Source: Chloroflexota bacterium (GTDB lineage Bacteria; Chloroflexota; Anaerolineae; Anaerolineales; Villigracilaceae). Taken from it: 64,000 bases of DNA. The stretch spans positions 186,001 to 250,000 of the forward strand of contig JACRBN010000026.1 of the NCBI GenBank assembly GCA_016213105.1, written 5' to 3'. Of this stretch, positions 17,283 to 24,783 are shown in pieces; position 1 is the first letter of the stretch, and each line of letters opens with the position of its first letter. The position numbers and the translations under genes were made by a program. Under the pieces are notes generated by a model. That model did no database searches, was not told where the DNA came from, and was given only the letters and a program-made list of their open reading frames with translations.

Positions 17283-18308
17283 AGAAAATTTTCACTTTCT
17301 TTTTTTCTTTGTGTTGTCATGATTCTGGTATTTACTACATTTGCATATGCTAACGCAAGGACATATCATGGATTGACTACTGTAGGTTACGGAACAGCCA
17401 GTATACATGAGGGAGGAAGTTACTGGGACGCTACCCGAGTTGAATACACAACACAACCATTTTACTATATGGATCAAATTGGTGCTTCATTTTGGTCAAG
17501 CTGGAACACCTGTAACGGAGCCACTAACTGGAGTTCGTATCAAGGACACAGCTATTCTTGGTATATGTCATATAATGCAAGATCTAGCGGCGACAGTTTG
17601 GCTCTAGAAGATGTGGAATGTCCAGGCACAGGAAATTCGTTAGGAAGGGTAAGTTCTGTGAATCATTGGTGGCAATCAACGGGTTTTAGCGGTGATGGGG
17701 AAATCATTGCCAAACCATCGGCGATAAGTACAACATTTTACGATGTTCCAACAACTTATTGGGCTTATTCTTTTATCGAGTCAATGTATCAAATTGGCAT
17801 TTTGGACCCTGACGCGGTAAGCAATCACTGTTGGTCAGGTTTCTTTTGTCCAGGTGATTGGATAACGCGCGCCCAAATGGCATCATACCTTGAGCGCGGT
17901 ATGCATGGATCAAATTATGAGTTTCCTGCGCCCTCGGGGATATTTTCTGATGTTCCGCTTGATTATTGGAACATTTCTGCCATCGAAAAACTCTATGCGG
18001 ACCAGGTTACAGGCGGTTGTGGGCTAAATCCCCTGCGGTATTGTCCGGAGAAGCGGGTTACACGGGCAGAAATGGCTGTTTTCCTGCTGCGAGCCGAACA
18101 TGGAAATACATATTATCCGCCGCCAGTTGGAAGTAGTACTGGCTTTACTGATGTTTCAACTACTTATTGGGCGGCGGCCTGGATTAAACAACTCGCTGCT
18201 GAAGGTATTACAGGAGGATGCCTCTCGTCGCCTCCAAAGTTTTGCCCGGAAGCTCCAACTTCGCACGCACAAATGGCTGTTTTCTTGCAACGAACATTTG
18301 CCCCATAA
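17262..18308 (+). CDS. SLH-repeat surface protein, 5' end replaced by IS sequence
   Basis: 348 residues from ATG 17262; ATG 17247 inside the transposase gene is in the same frame. The original start (16074) was split off by the IS, and the frame is still open because the IS end supplies new codons (MSNCLVT) before RKFSLSFFLCVVM. The signal peptide core FLCVVMILVFTTFAYANA is intact. Residues about 30-150 are an unknown domain rich in Trp and Tyr; three Cys-containing SLH repeats follow (GG-C...C-P...RAQMA / RAEMAVFLLR / HAQMAVFLQR). Expression would need reinitiation at TGATG or an outward promoter in the IS. Whether it is still functional is open. Confidence 0.75.
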   Translation: MSNCLVTRKFSLSFFLCVVMILVFTTFAYANARTYHGLTTVGYGTASIHEGGSYWDATRVEYTTQPFYYMDQIGASFWSSWNTCNGATNWSSYQGHSYSWYMSYNARSSGDSLALEDVECPGTGNSLGRVSSVNHWWQSTGFSGDGEIIAKPSAISTTFYDVPTTYWAYSFIESMYQIGILDPDAVSNHCWSGFFCPGDWITRAQMASYLERGMHGSNYEFPAPSGIFSDVPLDYWNISAIEKLYADQVTGGCGLNPLRYCPEKRVTRAEMAVFLLRAEHGNTYYPPPVGSSTGFTDVSTTYWAAAWIKQLAAEGITGGCLSSPPKFCPEAPTSHAQMAVFLQRTFAP

Positions 18309-18336
18309 TATTGATTTCCAAGCTTTCCAGTTTTGA

Positions 18337-18374
18337 ACAATGACGGTCCTTACAAAAGGATCGTCATTGTTTAT
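18337..18374 (+). terminator. Intrinsic terminator of the SLH gene
   Basis: ACAATGACGGTCCT (18337-18350) pairs with AGGATCGTCATTGT (18357-18370) with one G-T pair, then TTATT follows. It lies 28 bases after the SLH stop codon. Confidence 0.8.
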
Positions 18375-18583
18375 TCCCCATCTATTCTGCCGGCTATTTG
18401 GATAACCACATGGCCGTGCAGCCCCGCACCGTGGGCGGATTCAAGTCCACGCTGTTCAGCGGCGAGGGCCTGGTGGTCGAGCTGACCGGCCCCGGCACGA
18501 TCTACATGCAGACCCGCTCCCCGCGCGCGTTGATCAACTGGATCATCCCGCAGCTGCCCAAGCCTGAGTCGAGGAGTTCGTAA
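18371..18583 (+). pseudogene. 3' remnant of an Aim24/TIGR00266-type gene
   Basis: About 70 codons are left. The fragment VGGFKSTLFSGEGLVVELTG followed by PGTIYMQTRSPRALINWI is the conserved C-terminus of the AIM24 (DUF124) family, whose intact members are roughly 220-260 residues. The upstream part is gone: directly before it comes the terminator of the AT-rich SLH gene. Base composition switches to GC-rich exactly here, so the AT-rich block probably replaced or cut the 5' part of this gene. Confidence 0.75.
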
Positions 18584-18607
18584 AATAAACTTCATCGTGA
18601 ATAAGAT

Positions 18608-18697
18608 ACCCTTGCGAAGGTTTGGAATCGAAGCCATGCGCTGAGCGTTAGCATATGGGCTAAAACAAAATTCCGTTTGTTCGAAACCTTCGCAAGG
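18608..18697. repeat. Dispersed inverted-repeat element, copy A
   Basis: CCTTGCGAAGGTTT (18610-18623) and AAACCTTCGCAAGG (18684-18697) are perfect 14-bp inverted repeats at the ends of a 90-base element. A second element with the same arms and a shared TTCCGTTTG core lies at 59500-59595. No coding sequence. Confidence 0.85.
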
Positions 18698-18706
18698 CTT
18701 TGACAA

Positions 18707-18736
18707 AAAACGGGAGCCATTCGCGGCTCCCGTTTT
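18707..18736 (-). terminator. Terminator of the cycloisomerase-like gene
   Basis: AAAACGGGAGCC (18707-18718) pairs with GGCTCCCGTTTT (18725-18736). It lies 38 bases after the minus-strand stop codon; the A/T ends suit termination in either direction. Confidence 0.8.
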
Positions 18737-18774
18737 GCATCCATCTCGTGGGGCGGGTTGGCAACTCGCCAAAC

Positions 18775-19599
18775 TTAGATTGGCCCGATGTACTTCGTCC
18801 ACAGGTCGAGCAGGAGGAAGGTCAACATGCTGGCCGAAAGGGCGGCGGCCGCGGTGCGGACCAGGCCCCAGGGTTCGTTCCGCTTTTCGTCCAGCCAGTA
18901 GAAGATCGGGAAGCTGGTGATGAAGAAGCACGAGTAGGTGATCGAACCGATGGACAGCATGCGGTTCAGATCCTTGTAATAGAAGACCTCGGCCAGCGCA
19001 GGGTTGGCCATCGCGAAGGTCTCCATCCAGGCCCAGAAATAGGCCGCGGCGAAGATCGCAATGGGGAAGACCCAGGCCGAGGACTGACCCAGGCGCGAGG
19101 TGCGCAGGCGGCGCAGCACGACCATGGCGGTGGTGTGATAGGTCATGAAGTAGGCGTGGGTCAGGATGTACATCATGACCGGGGTGTGCTGCACGCCCGT
19201 GCCCACCAGCGTCGCGTCGAAGGTCCAGTGCAGGTTGGGGTAACTGTACACCATGCCCAACACGTCGAAGAAATACTCGCTGCCGTAATAATTGCCAATC
19301 AGGGAGAAAATGGCGATGTATACATTCGCCTTGAACCAATAGGTCTGGTACCAGGGCTTGCCCGCCCGGGCTTCCTTGTAGACCAGAAACGGGACGACCA
19401 GGAACGGTCCCGCCACCAGCAGGGAATAAATGATCGAGACGAAATCGCCCATCGTCTTCCCGTAGCCCAGCACGGTTGCCAGAAAGGTTTGGAAGATCCA
19501 GATTGGCGTGTAAATCAGGAAGAATTTTTCGCCCCAGGCTTTATCGGGATTTTCTGAAAACCAGCGGGCTTGGACGGGTGCGGCGGGGTTGGATTTCAT
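18775..19599 (-). CDS. Cycloeucalenol cycloisomerase-like membrane protein
   Basis: 274 residues with about six to seven membrane segments. From memory of the plant enzyme CPI1 (EC 5.5.1.9, which opens the cyclopropane ring of cycloeucalenol in sterol synthesis), the match runs end to end: WFSENPDKAWGEKFFLIYTP, then YWFKANVYI, GNYYGSEYFFDVLG, THAYFMTYH, LRRLR, ITSFPIFYWLDEK and the last residues LLDLWTKYIGPI. The length is also the same (about 280). No other sterol or hopanoid gene is in the window, so the substrate is unknown. The ATG has no Shine-Dalgarno but a TATACT box ends six bases upstream, so a leaderless mRNA is predicted. Confidence 0.75.
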   Translation of the reverse strand: MKSNPAAPVQARWFSENPDKAWGEKFFLIYTPIWIFQTFLATVLGYGKTMGDFVSIIYSLLVAGPFLVVPFLVYKEARAGKPWYQTYWFKANVYIAIFSLIGNYYGSEYFFDVLGMVYSYPNLHWTFDATLVGTGVQHTPVMMYILTHAYFMTYHTTAMVVLRRLRTSRLGQSSAWVFPIAIFAAAYFWAWMETFAMANPALAEVFYYKDLNRMLSIGSITYSCFFITSFPIFYWLDEKRNEPWGLVRTAAAALSASMLTFLLLDLWTKYIGPI

Positions 19600-19605
19600 G
19601 CTTCA

Positions 19606-19611
19606 AGTATA
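19606..19611 (-). promoter_or_regulatory. -10 box of a predicted leaderless promoter (cycloisomerase-like)
   Basis: TATACT on the minus strand followed by six bases and the ATG. The gap is too short for a ribosome binding site. Confidence 0.5.
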
Positions 19612-19690
19612 GCATGAGGTCTTCTATTCCCCCATATTCACGATAAAATTGACGCGCAAGCCGACTCCATTCGCCAGGGAAGCGCTCCGC

Positions 19691-21163
19691 ATGTTCAAAA
19701 AAATCCTGATTGCCAATCGCGGCGAGATTGCCGTCCGCATTATCCGCGCCTGCCGCGAGCTGGGTGTGAAGAGTGTGGCCGTCTACTCCGAGGCCGATAA
19801 AAATGCCCTGCACGTGCAGATGGCGGATGAGGCCGTCCTGTTGGGCGGAGCCGCGCCGCGCGAATCCTATTTGAATGCGGATAAGCTGATCCAGGCCGCC
19901 CTCGACACCCAGGCGGATGCGGTCCACCCGGGCTACGGCTTCCTCTCGGAAAACCCAACCTTCGCCGCTGCGGTTGATTTCGCTAACCTGACCTTTATCG
20001 GTCCCTCAGCGGATTCCATCCGCGCGATGGGCGACAAGGCCGAGTCGAAGATCCGCATGAAGGCGGCGGGCGTGCCGACTGTCCCTGGCTTCGAGGGACT
20101 TGAGAGTGGTGATGATTTCAGAAAAGCCGCGCAGGAGATCGGCTACCCCGTGCTGGTCAAGGCGGCGGCGGGCGGCGGGGGAAAAGGGATGCGCGTGGTC
20201 GAAGGCGAATCCGATTTGACGGAATCCATCGAAGGGGCGCGGCGCGAAGCGCTCCATGCCTTCGGCGACGAACGTCTGCTGATCGAGAAATATCTTCCCA
20301 ACGCGCATCACATCGAATTCCAGGTCTTCGGCGACCAACACGGAAATCTTGTCCATCTCTTCGAGCGCGAGTGTTCCGTGCAGCGGCGGCACCAGAAGAT
20401 AATAGAAGAGACGCCCTCGCCATTGCTGACGCCTGAGTTGCGCGCACAAATGGGTGAGGCGGCGGTCGCGGCGGCCAAAGCCGTGAATTATTTCAATGCG
20501 GGCACTGTCGAATTCATCGCCGACCCCGACACGTTGAAATTCTATTTTCTTGAAATGAACACAAGGCTGCAAGTCGAGCATCCCGTGACCGAGCTTGTCG
20601 CTGGACTCGACCTCGTCCAGTGGCAGCTGCGTATCGCGGCGGGCGAGCCGTTCCCCTTCACGCAAAGCGACTTCCACCAGCGCGGACACGCCATCGAGTG
20701 CCGCGTCTACGCCGAAGACCCCGCGGGCGGATTCCTGCCCAGCACGGGGCGGCTGCTGCAATTCATCGAACCGCGCGGGCCAGGCATCCGCGTGGACGCG
20801 GGCTTCCGCGCGGGCGACGAGGTGACGCACTTCTACGACCCGATGCTGGCCAAGCTGATCGTCCATGCCGAGAACCGCGAGGCGGCCACTCAGCGCATGC
20901 AGGCCGCGCTGCGCGAGTTCATCGTCCACGGTGTGACCACCAACATCGACTTCATGGGGGCCCTGCTGGCGCACGAAGATTTCAAGAACGGCCAGGTCAC
21001 CACACGCTGGGTCGAGACGAAGTTTGGCTGGCAGGCGGAGGAGCCGACGGTGGAGGCGCTGATTGCTGCGGCGGTGGCGGAGATGGGTCAAAAGTCGCAG
21101 GTCGAAGGTCAGAGCGCAGAGGCGTATAGTCCGTGGAAAGTGGCGTGTGGATTCAGGAATTAA
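19691..21163 (+). CDS. accC: Biotin carboxylase subunit of an acyl-CoA carboxylase
   Basis: 490 residues from the ATG at 19691; the frame is open further upstream but FKKILIANRGEIAVRIIRAC is the standard N-terminus. Visible blocks: HPGYGFLSE, the ATP-grasp loop AAAGGGGKGMR, LFERECSVQRRHQKIIEE, and EMNTRLQVEHPVTE. The protein carboxylates the biotin of the carrier encoded at 21660. The last ~25 residues (GQKSQVEGQSAEAYSPWK) look unlike any AccC and may be repeat-derived. The carboxyltransferase gene is not in the window. Neighbours (BCCP, MaoC, CitE-like) suggest a catabolic acyl-CoA carboxylase such as the methylcrotonyl- or propionyl-CoA type rather than fatty-acid synthesis. Confidence 0.93.
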   Translation: MFKKILIANRGEIAVRIIRACRELGVKSVAVYSEADKNALHVQMADEAVLLGGAAPRESYLNADKLIQAALDTQADAVHPGYGFLSENPTFAAAVDFANLTFIGPSADSIRAMGDKAESKIRMKAAGVPTVPGFEGLESGDDFRKAAQEIGYPVLVKAAAGGGGKGMRVVEGESDLTESIEGARREALHAFGDERLLIEKYLPNAHHIEFQVFGDQHGNLVHLFERECSVQRRHQKIIEETPSPLLTPELRAQMGEAAVAAAKAVNYFNAGTVEFIADPDTLKFYFLEMNTRLQVEHPVTELVAGLDLVQWQLRIAAGEPFPFTQSDFHQRGHAIECRVYAEDPAGGFLPSTGRLLQFIEPRGPGIRVDAGFRAGDEVTHFYDPMLAKLIVHAENREAATQRMQAALREFIVHGVTTNIDFMGALLAHEDFKNGQVTTRWVETKFGWQAEEPTVEALIAAAVAEMGQKSQVEGQSAEAYSPWKVACGFRN

Positions 21164-21217
21164 ATCCGACAAAAAAGATACACAGGCTTGGAAAATAAAC
21201 TATCAAAGGATAAATCC

Positions 21218-21637
21218 ATGAAAAAAGAATTGCCCTATCCTGTTTTTGTCATTTTGTTTGTAACACTTCTTATAGGGTTCGTCATTGCCATATTTTTTAT
21301 AACGGAGATCCTGCGACTCCCGTTATGGGCTTTGTCATTTCCATTTATATTCTTTGGAGTTTACATTATCGGAGAATTGTTTCAATTTGGGCCAGAGAAG
21401 TTAAAAAGGGGTACCTTTCAAGAAAGGCTATCGGTTATATCGTCTCGTGATAGAAGGATTTTCTGGTTCATTACATTTGGAGTTTCATTTGTCTCTTTAC
21501 TGGAAGGTTATTTCTTCTCTTGGGTCAGTTTTTTTATGGGAATCCTGCTTTCTTGCTCTACTTATCTTTTGTGGTCCGCAACGATGTGGTTTAGTTCACC
21601 AACTTTAAGAAAATATTTTATTTACATGAAAAAGTAA
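21218..21637 (+). CDS. Small AT-rich membrane protein of unknown function
   Basis: 139 residues from the ATG at 21218 (AAAGGA upstream). Four hydrophobic segments: FVILFVTLLIGFVIAIFFI, LWALSFPFIFFGVYIIG, IFWFITFGVSFVSLL and FSWVSFFMGILLSCSTYLLW. No family recognised. It lies between the genes for biotin carboxylase and its carrier protein but is far more AT-rich, so it looks like an insertion into the operon that leaves the plus-strand order intact. Confidence 0.65.
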   Translation: MKKELPYPVFVILFVTLLIGFVIAIFFITEILRLPLWALSFPFIFFGVYIIGELFQFGPEKLKRGTFQERLSVISSRDRRIFWFITFGVSFVSLLEGYFFSWVSFFMGILLSCSTYLLWSATMWFSSPTLRKYFIYMKK

Positions 21638-21659
21638 AGAAACGTGATTCGGCAAAAAA

Positions 21660-22148
21660 ATGAAATCACAGTTAAACAGCACGGACATTGACCTTACTCC
21701 CAACGGCAAAGGTTATCTCGCCATCATCGGCGATAAAACTGTTTCGGTTGAAATCCTGCACTCCGAAAACGGACGCCTCGACCTGTCCCTCGACGGCCAG
21801 CGCGTAACGGCGTACGTCTCGTCCGATGGCGCGAAACGCTGGGTGACCGTCGGCGGACAGACCTTCGTGTTGACCAAATCCACGGCGGGAACGCGCCGCG
21901 CCCAGCACGGACATCACGCCCAGGACGAGTTGACCGCGCCCATGCCAGGCCAGGTCCGCGCGGTGAACGTGGCCGAAGGCGACTCTGTGACCAAGGGCCA
22001 GACCCTGCTCGTGCTCGAAGCCATGAAGATGGAGATCCGCGTCTCCGCGCCCAGGGACGGCCTGGTCGGGAAATTACTTGTTCAACAAGGCCAGACCGTG
22101 GAACGCGAACAGGTTTTGATCGAGATCGTTGACGCGTTGGAAGGTTGA
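21660..22148 (+). CDS. Biotin carboxyl carrier protein
   Basis: 162 residues. The C-terminal half is a biotinyl/lipoyl domain: ELTAPMPGQVRAVNVAEGD, then the biotinylation motif LEAMKM with Lys123, then GLVGKLLVQQGQ. The first 85 residues form a beta-rich domain, as in carriers of propionyl- or methylcrotonyl-type carboxylases. It should receive CO2 from the biotin carboxylase encoded at 19691 and pass it to an unidentified carboxyltransferase. Confidence 0.92.
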   Translation: MKSQLNSTDIDLTPNGKGYLAIIGDKTVSVEILHSENGRLDLSLDGQRVTAYVSSDGAKRWVTVGGQTFVLTKSTAGTRRAQHGHHAQDELTAPMPGQVRAVNVAEGDSVTKGQTLLVLEAMKMEIRVSAPRDGLVGKLLVQQGQTVEREQVLIEIVDALEG

Positions 22149-22193
22149 ACGTTCAACGTTCAATGTTTAACGTGATCTTGAAACGGAGCTCTT

Positions 22194-22643
22194 ATGACAG
22201 GCAAATATTTCGATGAACTCGAAGTCGGCATGAAGTTCAAACACGGCGGGCGCACCGTCACGGAGATGGACAACGTGCTATTCTCCGCGCTGACGATGAA
22301 CACCCAGCCCTTGCACGTCAACGAGGATTTCGCCTCGAAGACCGAGTTCGGCCAGCGGCTGGTCAACGGAGTGTTCACCTTCGGCCTGGTGGTCGGCCTG
22401 ACCGTGGCCGAGTTGACCGAGGGCACCATCGTCGCCAACCTCGGCTATGACCGGGTCCTGCATCCCAACCCCGTCTTCCACGGCGACACCCTCTACGCCG
22501 AAAGCGAGATCGTCGAGAAGCGCGAGTCCAGGTCACGGCCCAACGCGGGCATCGTCCGCATTAAATGCACAGGCCGCAAACCAGACGGTACAATTGTGGT
22601 CGAGTTCGAGCGGACTGCGCTGTTTTTGAAGAAACCCAATTAA
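22194..22643 (+). CDS. MaoC-like hot-dog fold dehydratase
   Basis: 149 residues, the normal size of a single hot-dog MaoC protein. Motifs: KYFDELEVGMKFKHGGRTVTE at the start (read to the usual length), and NTQPLHVNEDFA followed by FGQRLVNGVFTFGL, which fits the (R)-hydratase motif region with the catalytic Asn/Asp and His. It should hydrate an enoyl-CoA. Placed between the BCCP and CitE-like genes, it resembles the citE-MaoC-accD1-accA1 group of leucine breakdown in mycobacteria. GGAG precedes the ATG. Confidence 0.9.
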   Translation: MTGKYFDELEVGMKFKHGGRTVTEMDNVLFSALTMNTQPLHVNEDFASKTEFGQRLVNGVFTFGLVVGLTVAELTEGTIVANLGYDRVLHPNPVFHGDTLYAESEIVEKRESRSRPNAGIVRIKCTGRKPDGTIVVEFERTALFLKKPN

Positions 22644-22645
22644 CA

Positions 22646-22687
22646 TGTCACTGCGAGACGGCGCTCTCCCGTCGAAGCAGCCTCCCA
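22646..22687. repeat. Half copy of the GTCATTGCGAGG dispersed repeat
   Basis: GTCACTGCGAGACGG...CGAAGCAGCCTCC matches one arm of the elements at 37338-37426 and 50605-50693. Only one arm is present. It starts directly after the MaoC stop codon. Confidence 0.6.
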
Positions 22688-22703
22688 GAAACAGGAGACG
22701 AAG

Positions 22704-23177
22704 ATGAAGAAATGGGGCGTTCGTTTGATTGCAATATATTTTTTTCTGTGGGCAATTAGGGATTCAATTGCATTGGCAAACGGAACCTCCAACAGTTTTC
22801 TCCATTTTTACATAGGTGAGATCAGTTTAGATATTATGACGCCAATTCAGATTTGCCTACTGCTTATTGCAGGTTTTCAGTTGATGATATTTGATAAAAA
22901 TGGACGAATATGGGCGCTTGTTATACTATGCTGGAATCTGCTTCAGTTTGGCATGTCATTGTTTTTCTTATCGCTGACAAACTTTAAAATGCCGCTAAGA
23001 TTCCAATCGATATTCGGTGACTTGGATGCTTCCCACGGTATCCTCATTATCGTCGCATGGATGACCCTCATATTTTTAGTGCCTCTGTTTTATCTCCTCC
23101 GCAACGATGTCAAAGTTTTGTTCGAACCCCCAACGATTCCCGATATTCCCAAAACCGTCACAGACGTGAAGGTTTAA
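22704..23177 (+). CDS. AT-rich membrane protein of unknown function
   Basis: 157 residues; AGGAGACGAAG precedes the ATG. Four hydrophobic segments, including PIQICLLLIAGFQLMIFD, ALVILCWNLLQFGMSLFFLSL and GILIIVAWMTLIFLVPLFYL. The C-terminal tail is Pro/Val-rich and cytoplasmic or outside. No family recognised. Like the gene at 21218 it is an AT-rich insertion in an otherwise GC-rich catabolic gene group. Confidence 0.65.
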   Translation: MKKWGVRLIAIYFFLWAIRDSIALANGTSNSFLHFYIGEISLDIMTPIQICLLLIAGFQLMIFDKNGRIWALVILCWNLLQFGMSLFFLSLTNFKMPLRFQSIFGDLDASHGILIIVAWMTLIFLVPLFYLLRNDVKVLFEPPTIPDIPKTVTDVKV

Positions 23178-23216
23178 AAGTCAGCCAGTCACCTTCCAAC
23201 TTTCAAACGGAGACCT

Positions 23217-24086
23217 ATGCATTCCCGACGCGCTATTTTATACATGCCCGGCGATGACCGCCGCAAGATCGAAAAAGCCGCCACCCTCGGCGTGGACAGC
23301 ATTTGCATGGATCTGGAGGATGGCACCGCCATCAACAGGAAGGCCGAGGCGCGCGCCGTCATTGCGCAGGCCATGCGCGAACTGGACTTCGGCGATTCCG
23401 AGCGCTGCATCCGCATCAACAGCATCGGTTCGGGCTGGGAGGCGGACGATCTCGCCGCCGCGCTGGAGGCCCGCCCCGATTCCATTGCCGTGCCCAAGGT
23501 CGAGTCGCCCGAGCAGGTGACCTGGGTCAGCAGCCGCATCGAGTCGTATGAACTGTCCCACGGCCTGCCGCTGGGCGGCATCCGCATGATCATTCTGGTC
23601 GAGACGGCCAGGGGCATCTTGAACCTTAAAGAAATCGCGGGTTCCGACAAACGCCTGGACGCGATCATCTTCGGTGGCGAGGACTTCGCGGCCAGCGTCG
23701 GCGCGACGCGCACAAAAGATGCGCTCGAGTTGCTGTACGCGCGCGAGTCCGTGGTCACTGCCTGCGCGGCCTACGATTTGCAGGCCATCGACATCGTCAC
23801 CATCGACTTCAAGGATCTCGACGCCCTGCGCGCCGAGTCCGAGGCAGGCGCGCGGCTGGGCTTCACGGGCAAGCAGATCATCCACCCTGCGCAGGTTGGA
23901 CCCGTCCAGGCTGCATTCACGCCCAGCAACGAAGCTATCGCCTACGCCAGGCGCGTGGTCGAGACCTTCGAGGCCAACCAGAAGGAAGGCAAAGGCGCCT
24001 ACGCACTGGATGGAAAGATGATCGACATGCCGCTGCTCAAGAACGCGCAAAAGGTATTGGATCGCGCGCAGGCGGCGGGAAAGTAG
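23217..24086 (+). CDS. HpcH/HpaI aldolase/citrate-lyase family protein (CitE/CLYBL-like)
   Basis: 289 residues. The start RRAILYMPGDDRRKIEKAA and the block CMDLEDGTAINRK carry the conserved Arg and Asp of CitE-type TIM barrels; LVETARGILNLKEIA holds the metal-binding Glu and IIFGGEDFAAS the second acidic ligand. GKQIIHPAQV is the typical end block. The family cleaves or forms C-C bonds in malyl-, citramalyl- or HMG-type CoA thioesters. CitE lyase alpha and gamma subunits are absent, so a stand-alone CLYBL-like role is more likely than citrate lyase. Context: accC, BCCP and MaoC upstream. Confidence 0.9.
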   Translation: MHSRRAILYMPGDDRRKIEKAATLGVDSICMDLEDGTAINRKAEARAVIAQAMRELDFGDSERCIRINSIGSGWEADDLAAALEARPDSIAVPKVESPEQVTWVSSRIESYELSHGLPLGGIRMIILVETARGILNLKEIAGSDKRLDAIIFGGEDFAASVGATRTKDALELLYARESVVTACAAYDLQAIDIVTIDFKDLDALRAESEAGARLGFTGKQIIHPAQVGPVQAAFTPSNEAIAYARRVVETFEANQKEGKGAYALDGKMIDMPLLKNAQKVLDRAQAAGK

Positions 24087-24093
24087 GAAAATA

Positions 24094-24150
24094 GGACTGC
24101 GGACTTTAGTCCGCGTTTAGTTTCTACGGCAGACTGAAGTCCGCAGTCCG
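24094..24150. repeat. REP palindrome pair, left of the RAYT gene
   Basis: GGACTGCGGACTTTAGTCCGC at 24094-24114 (shown to the last paired base) and ACTGAAGTCCGCAGTCC further right are inverted copies of a REP-type palindrome. Single palindromes nest inside a larger inverted repeat, like a BIME. Confidence 0.85.
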
Positions 24151-24165
24151 GAAAAAACATAAATC

Positions 24166-24702
24166 ATGGAATGGTCCACCTCCCAACACCGCCCACCTCA
24201 TCTATATATGGGTGAAGCCTGGTATTTTGTCACCGCATCCACTGTGAACAAATCGCGCATTTTATCCTCTGATGCTCATCTTAAAATTTGGGCGGATGTT
24301 CTTCTTAGCCTGGTGGATGAATTCAGAATCAATTTGACCGCCTGGGTCGTGTTGTCAAACCACTATCACCTTCTCTTTCTTCCGCAAGCCGGAGTAGACT
24401 TGGGAAAGTTCATGAAACGTCTCCATGGACGCACATCCCATGATATGAATGATTTGGATCAGTCACGCGGCAGACAGGTTTGGTATAGCTACTGGGACAC
24501 CTGCATTCGTGGCGAAAAGGATTTTTGGACGCGCTTCAATTACATTCATTACAATCCTGTAAAGCACGGGTACGTTCAGAATACAGAAAGTTGGGCTTTT
24601 TCCAGTTATCCACATTACGTGAAGGATGATGGCAGTGAATGGCTGGATAATCGTCTTCAGGATTTTCCAGTGTACGATTTGTTTGATGATGATAAGTTTT
24701 AG
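24166..24702 (+). CDS. REP-associated tyrosine transposase (RAYT, Y1/IS200-like)
   Basis: 178 residues. The N-terminal RPPHLYMGEAWYFVTASTVN is typical of RAYTs; WVVLSNHYHLLF holds the HUH-type metal site (HYH) and FNYIHYNPVKHGYV the catalytic Tyr region. RAYTs are single-copy relatives of IS200/IS605 transposases thought to spread REP palindromes. Here the gene is bracketed by REP pairs at 24094-24150 and 24712-24768, and a third REP lies at 60485. It is more AT-rich than its neighbours. The frame is complete. Confidence 0.9.
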   Translation: MEWSTSQHRPPHLYMGEAWYFVTASTVNKSRILSSDAHLKIWADVLLSLVDEFRINLTAWVVLSNHYHLLFLPQAGVDLGKFMKRLHGRTSHDMNDLDQSRGRQVWYSYWDTCIRGEKDFWTRFNYIHYNPVKHGYVQNTESWAFSSYPHYVKDDGSEWLDNRLQDFPVYDLFDDDKF

Positions 24703-24711
24703 AACGAACAC

Positions 24712-24768
24712 GGAGTGCGGACTTCAGTCCGCATTTTTCAAACAACGCGGACTGAAGTCCGCGGTCCG
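24712..24768. repeat. REP palindrome pair, right of the RAYT gene
   Basis: GTGCGGACTTCAGTCCGCA (from 24715) and CGCGGACTGAAGTCCGCGG (from 24746) are two copies of the same REP as on the left side, separated by about a dozen bases. Confidence 0.85.
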
Positions 24769-24783
24769 AAAGGTTGAATAATT

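Noticed and set aside
18398-18583. Treating the 61-codon frame from TTG 18398 as an intact small gene
   Set aside because: Its sequence is only the C-terminal part of the Aim24 family, so a truncated remnant is more likely.
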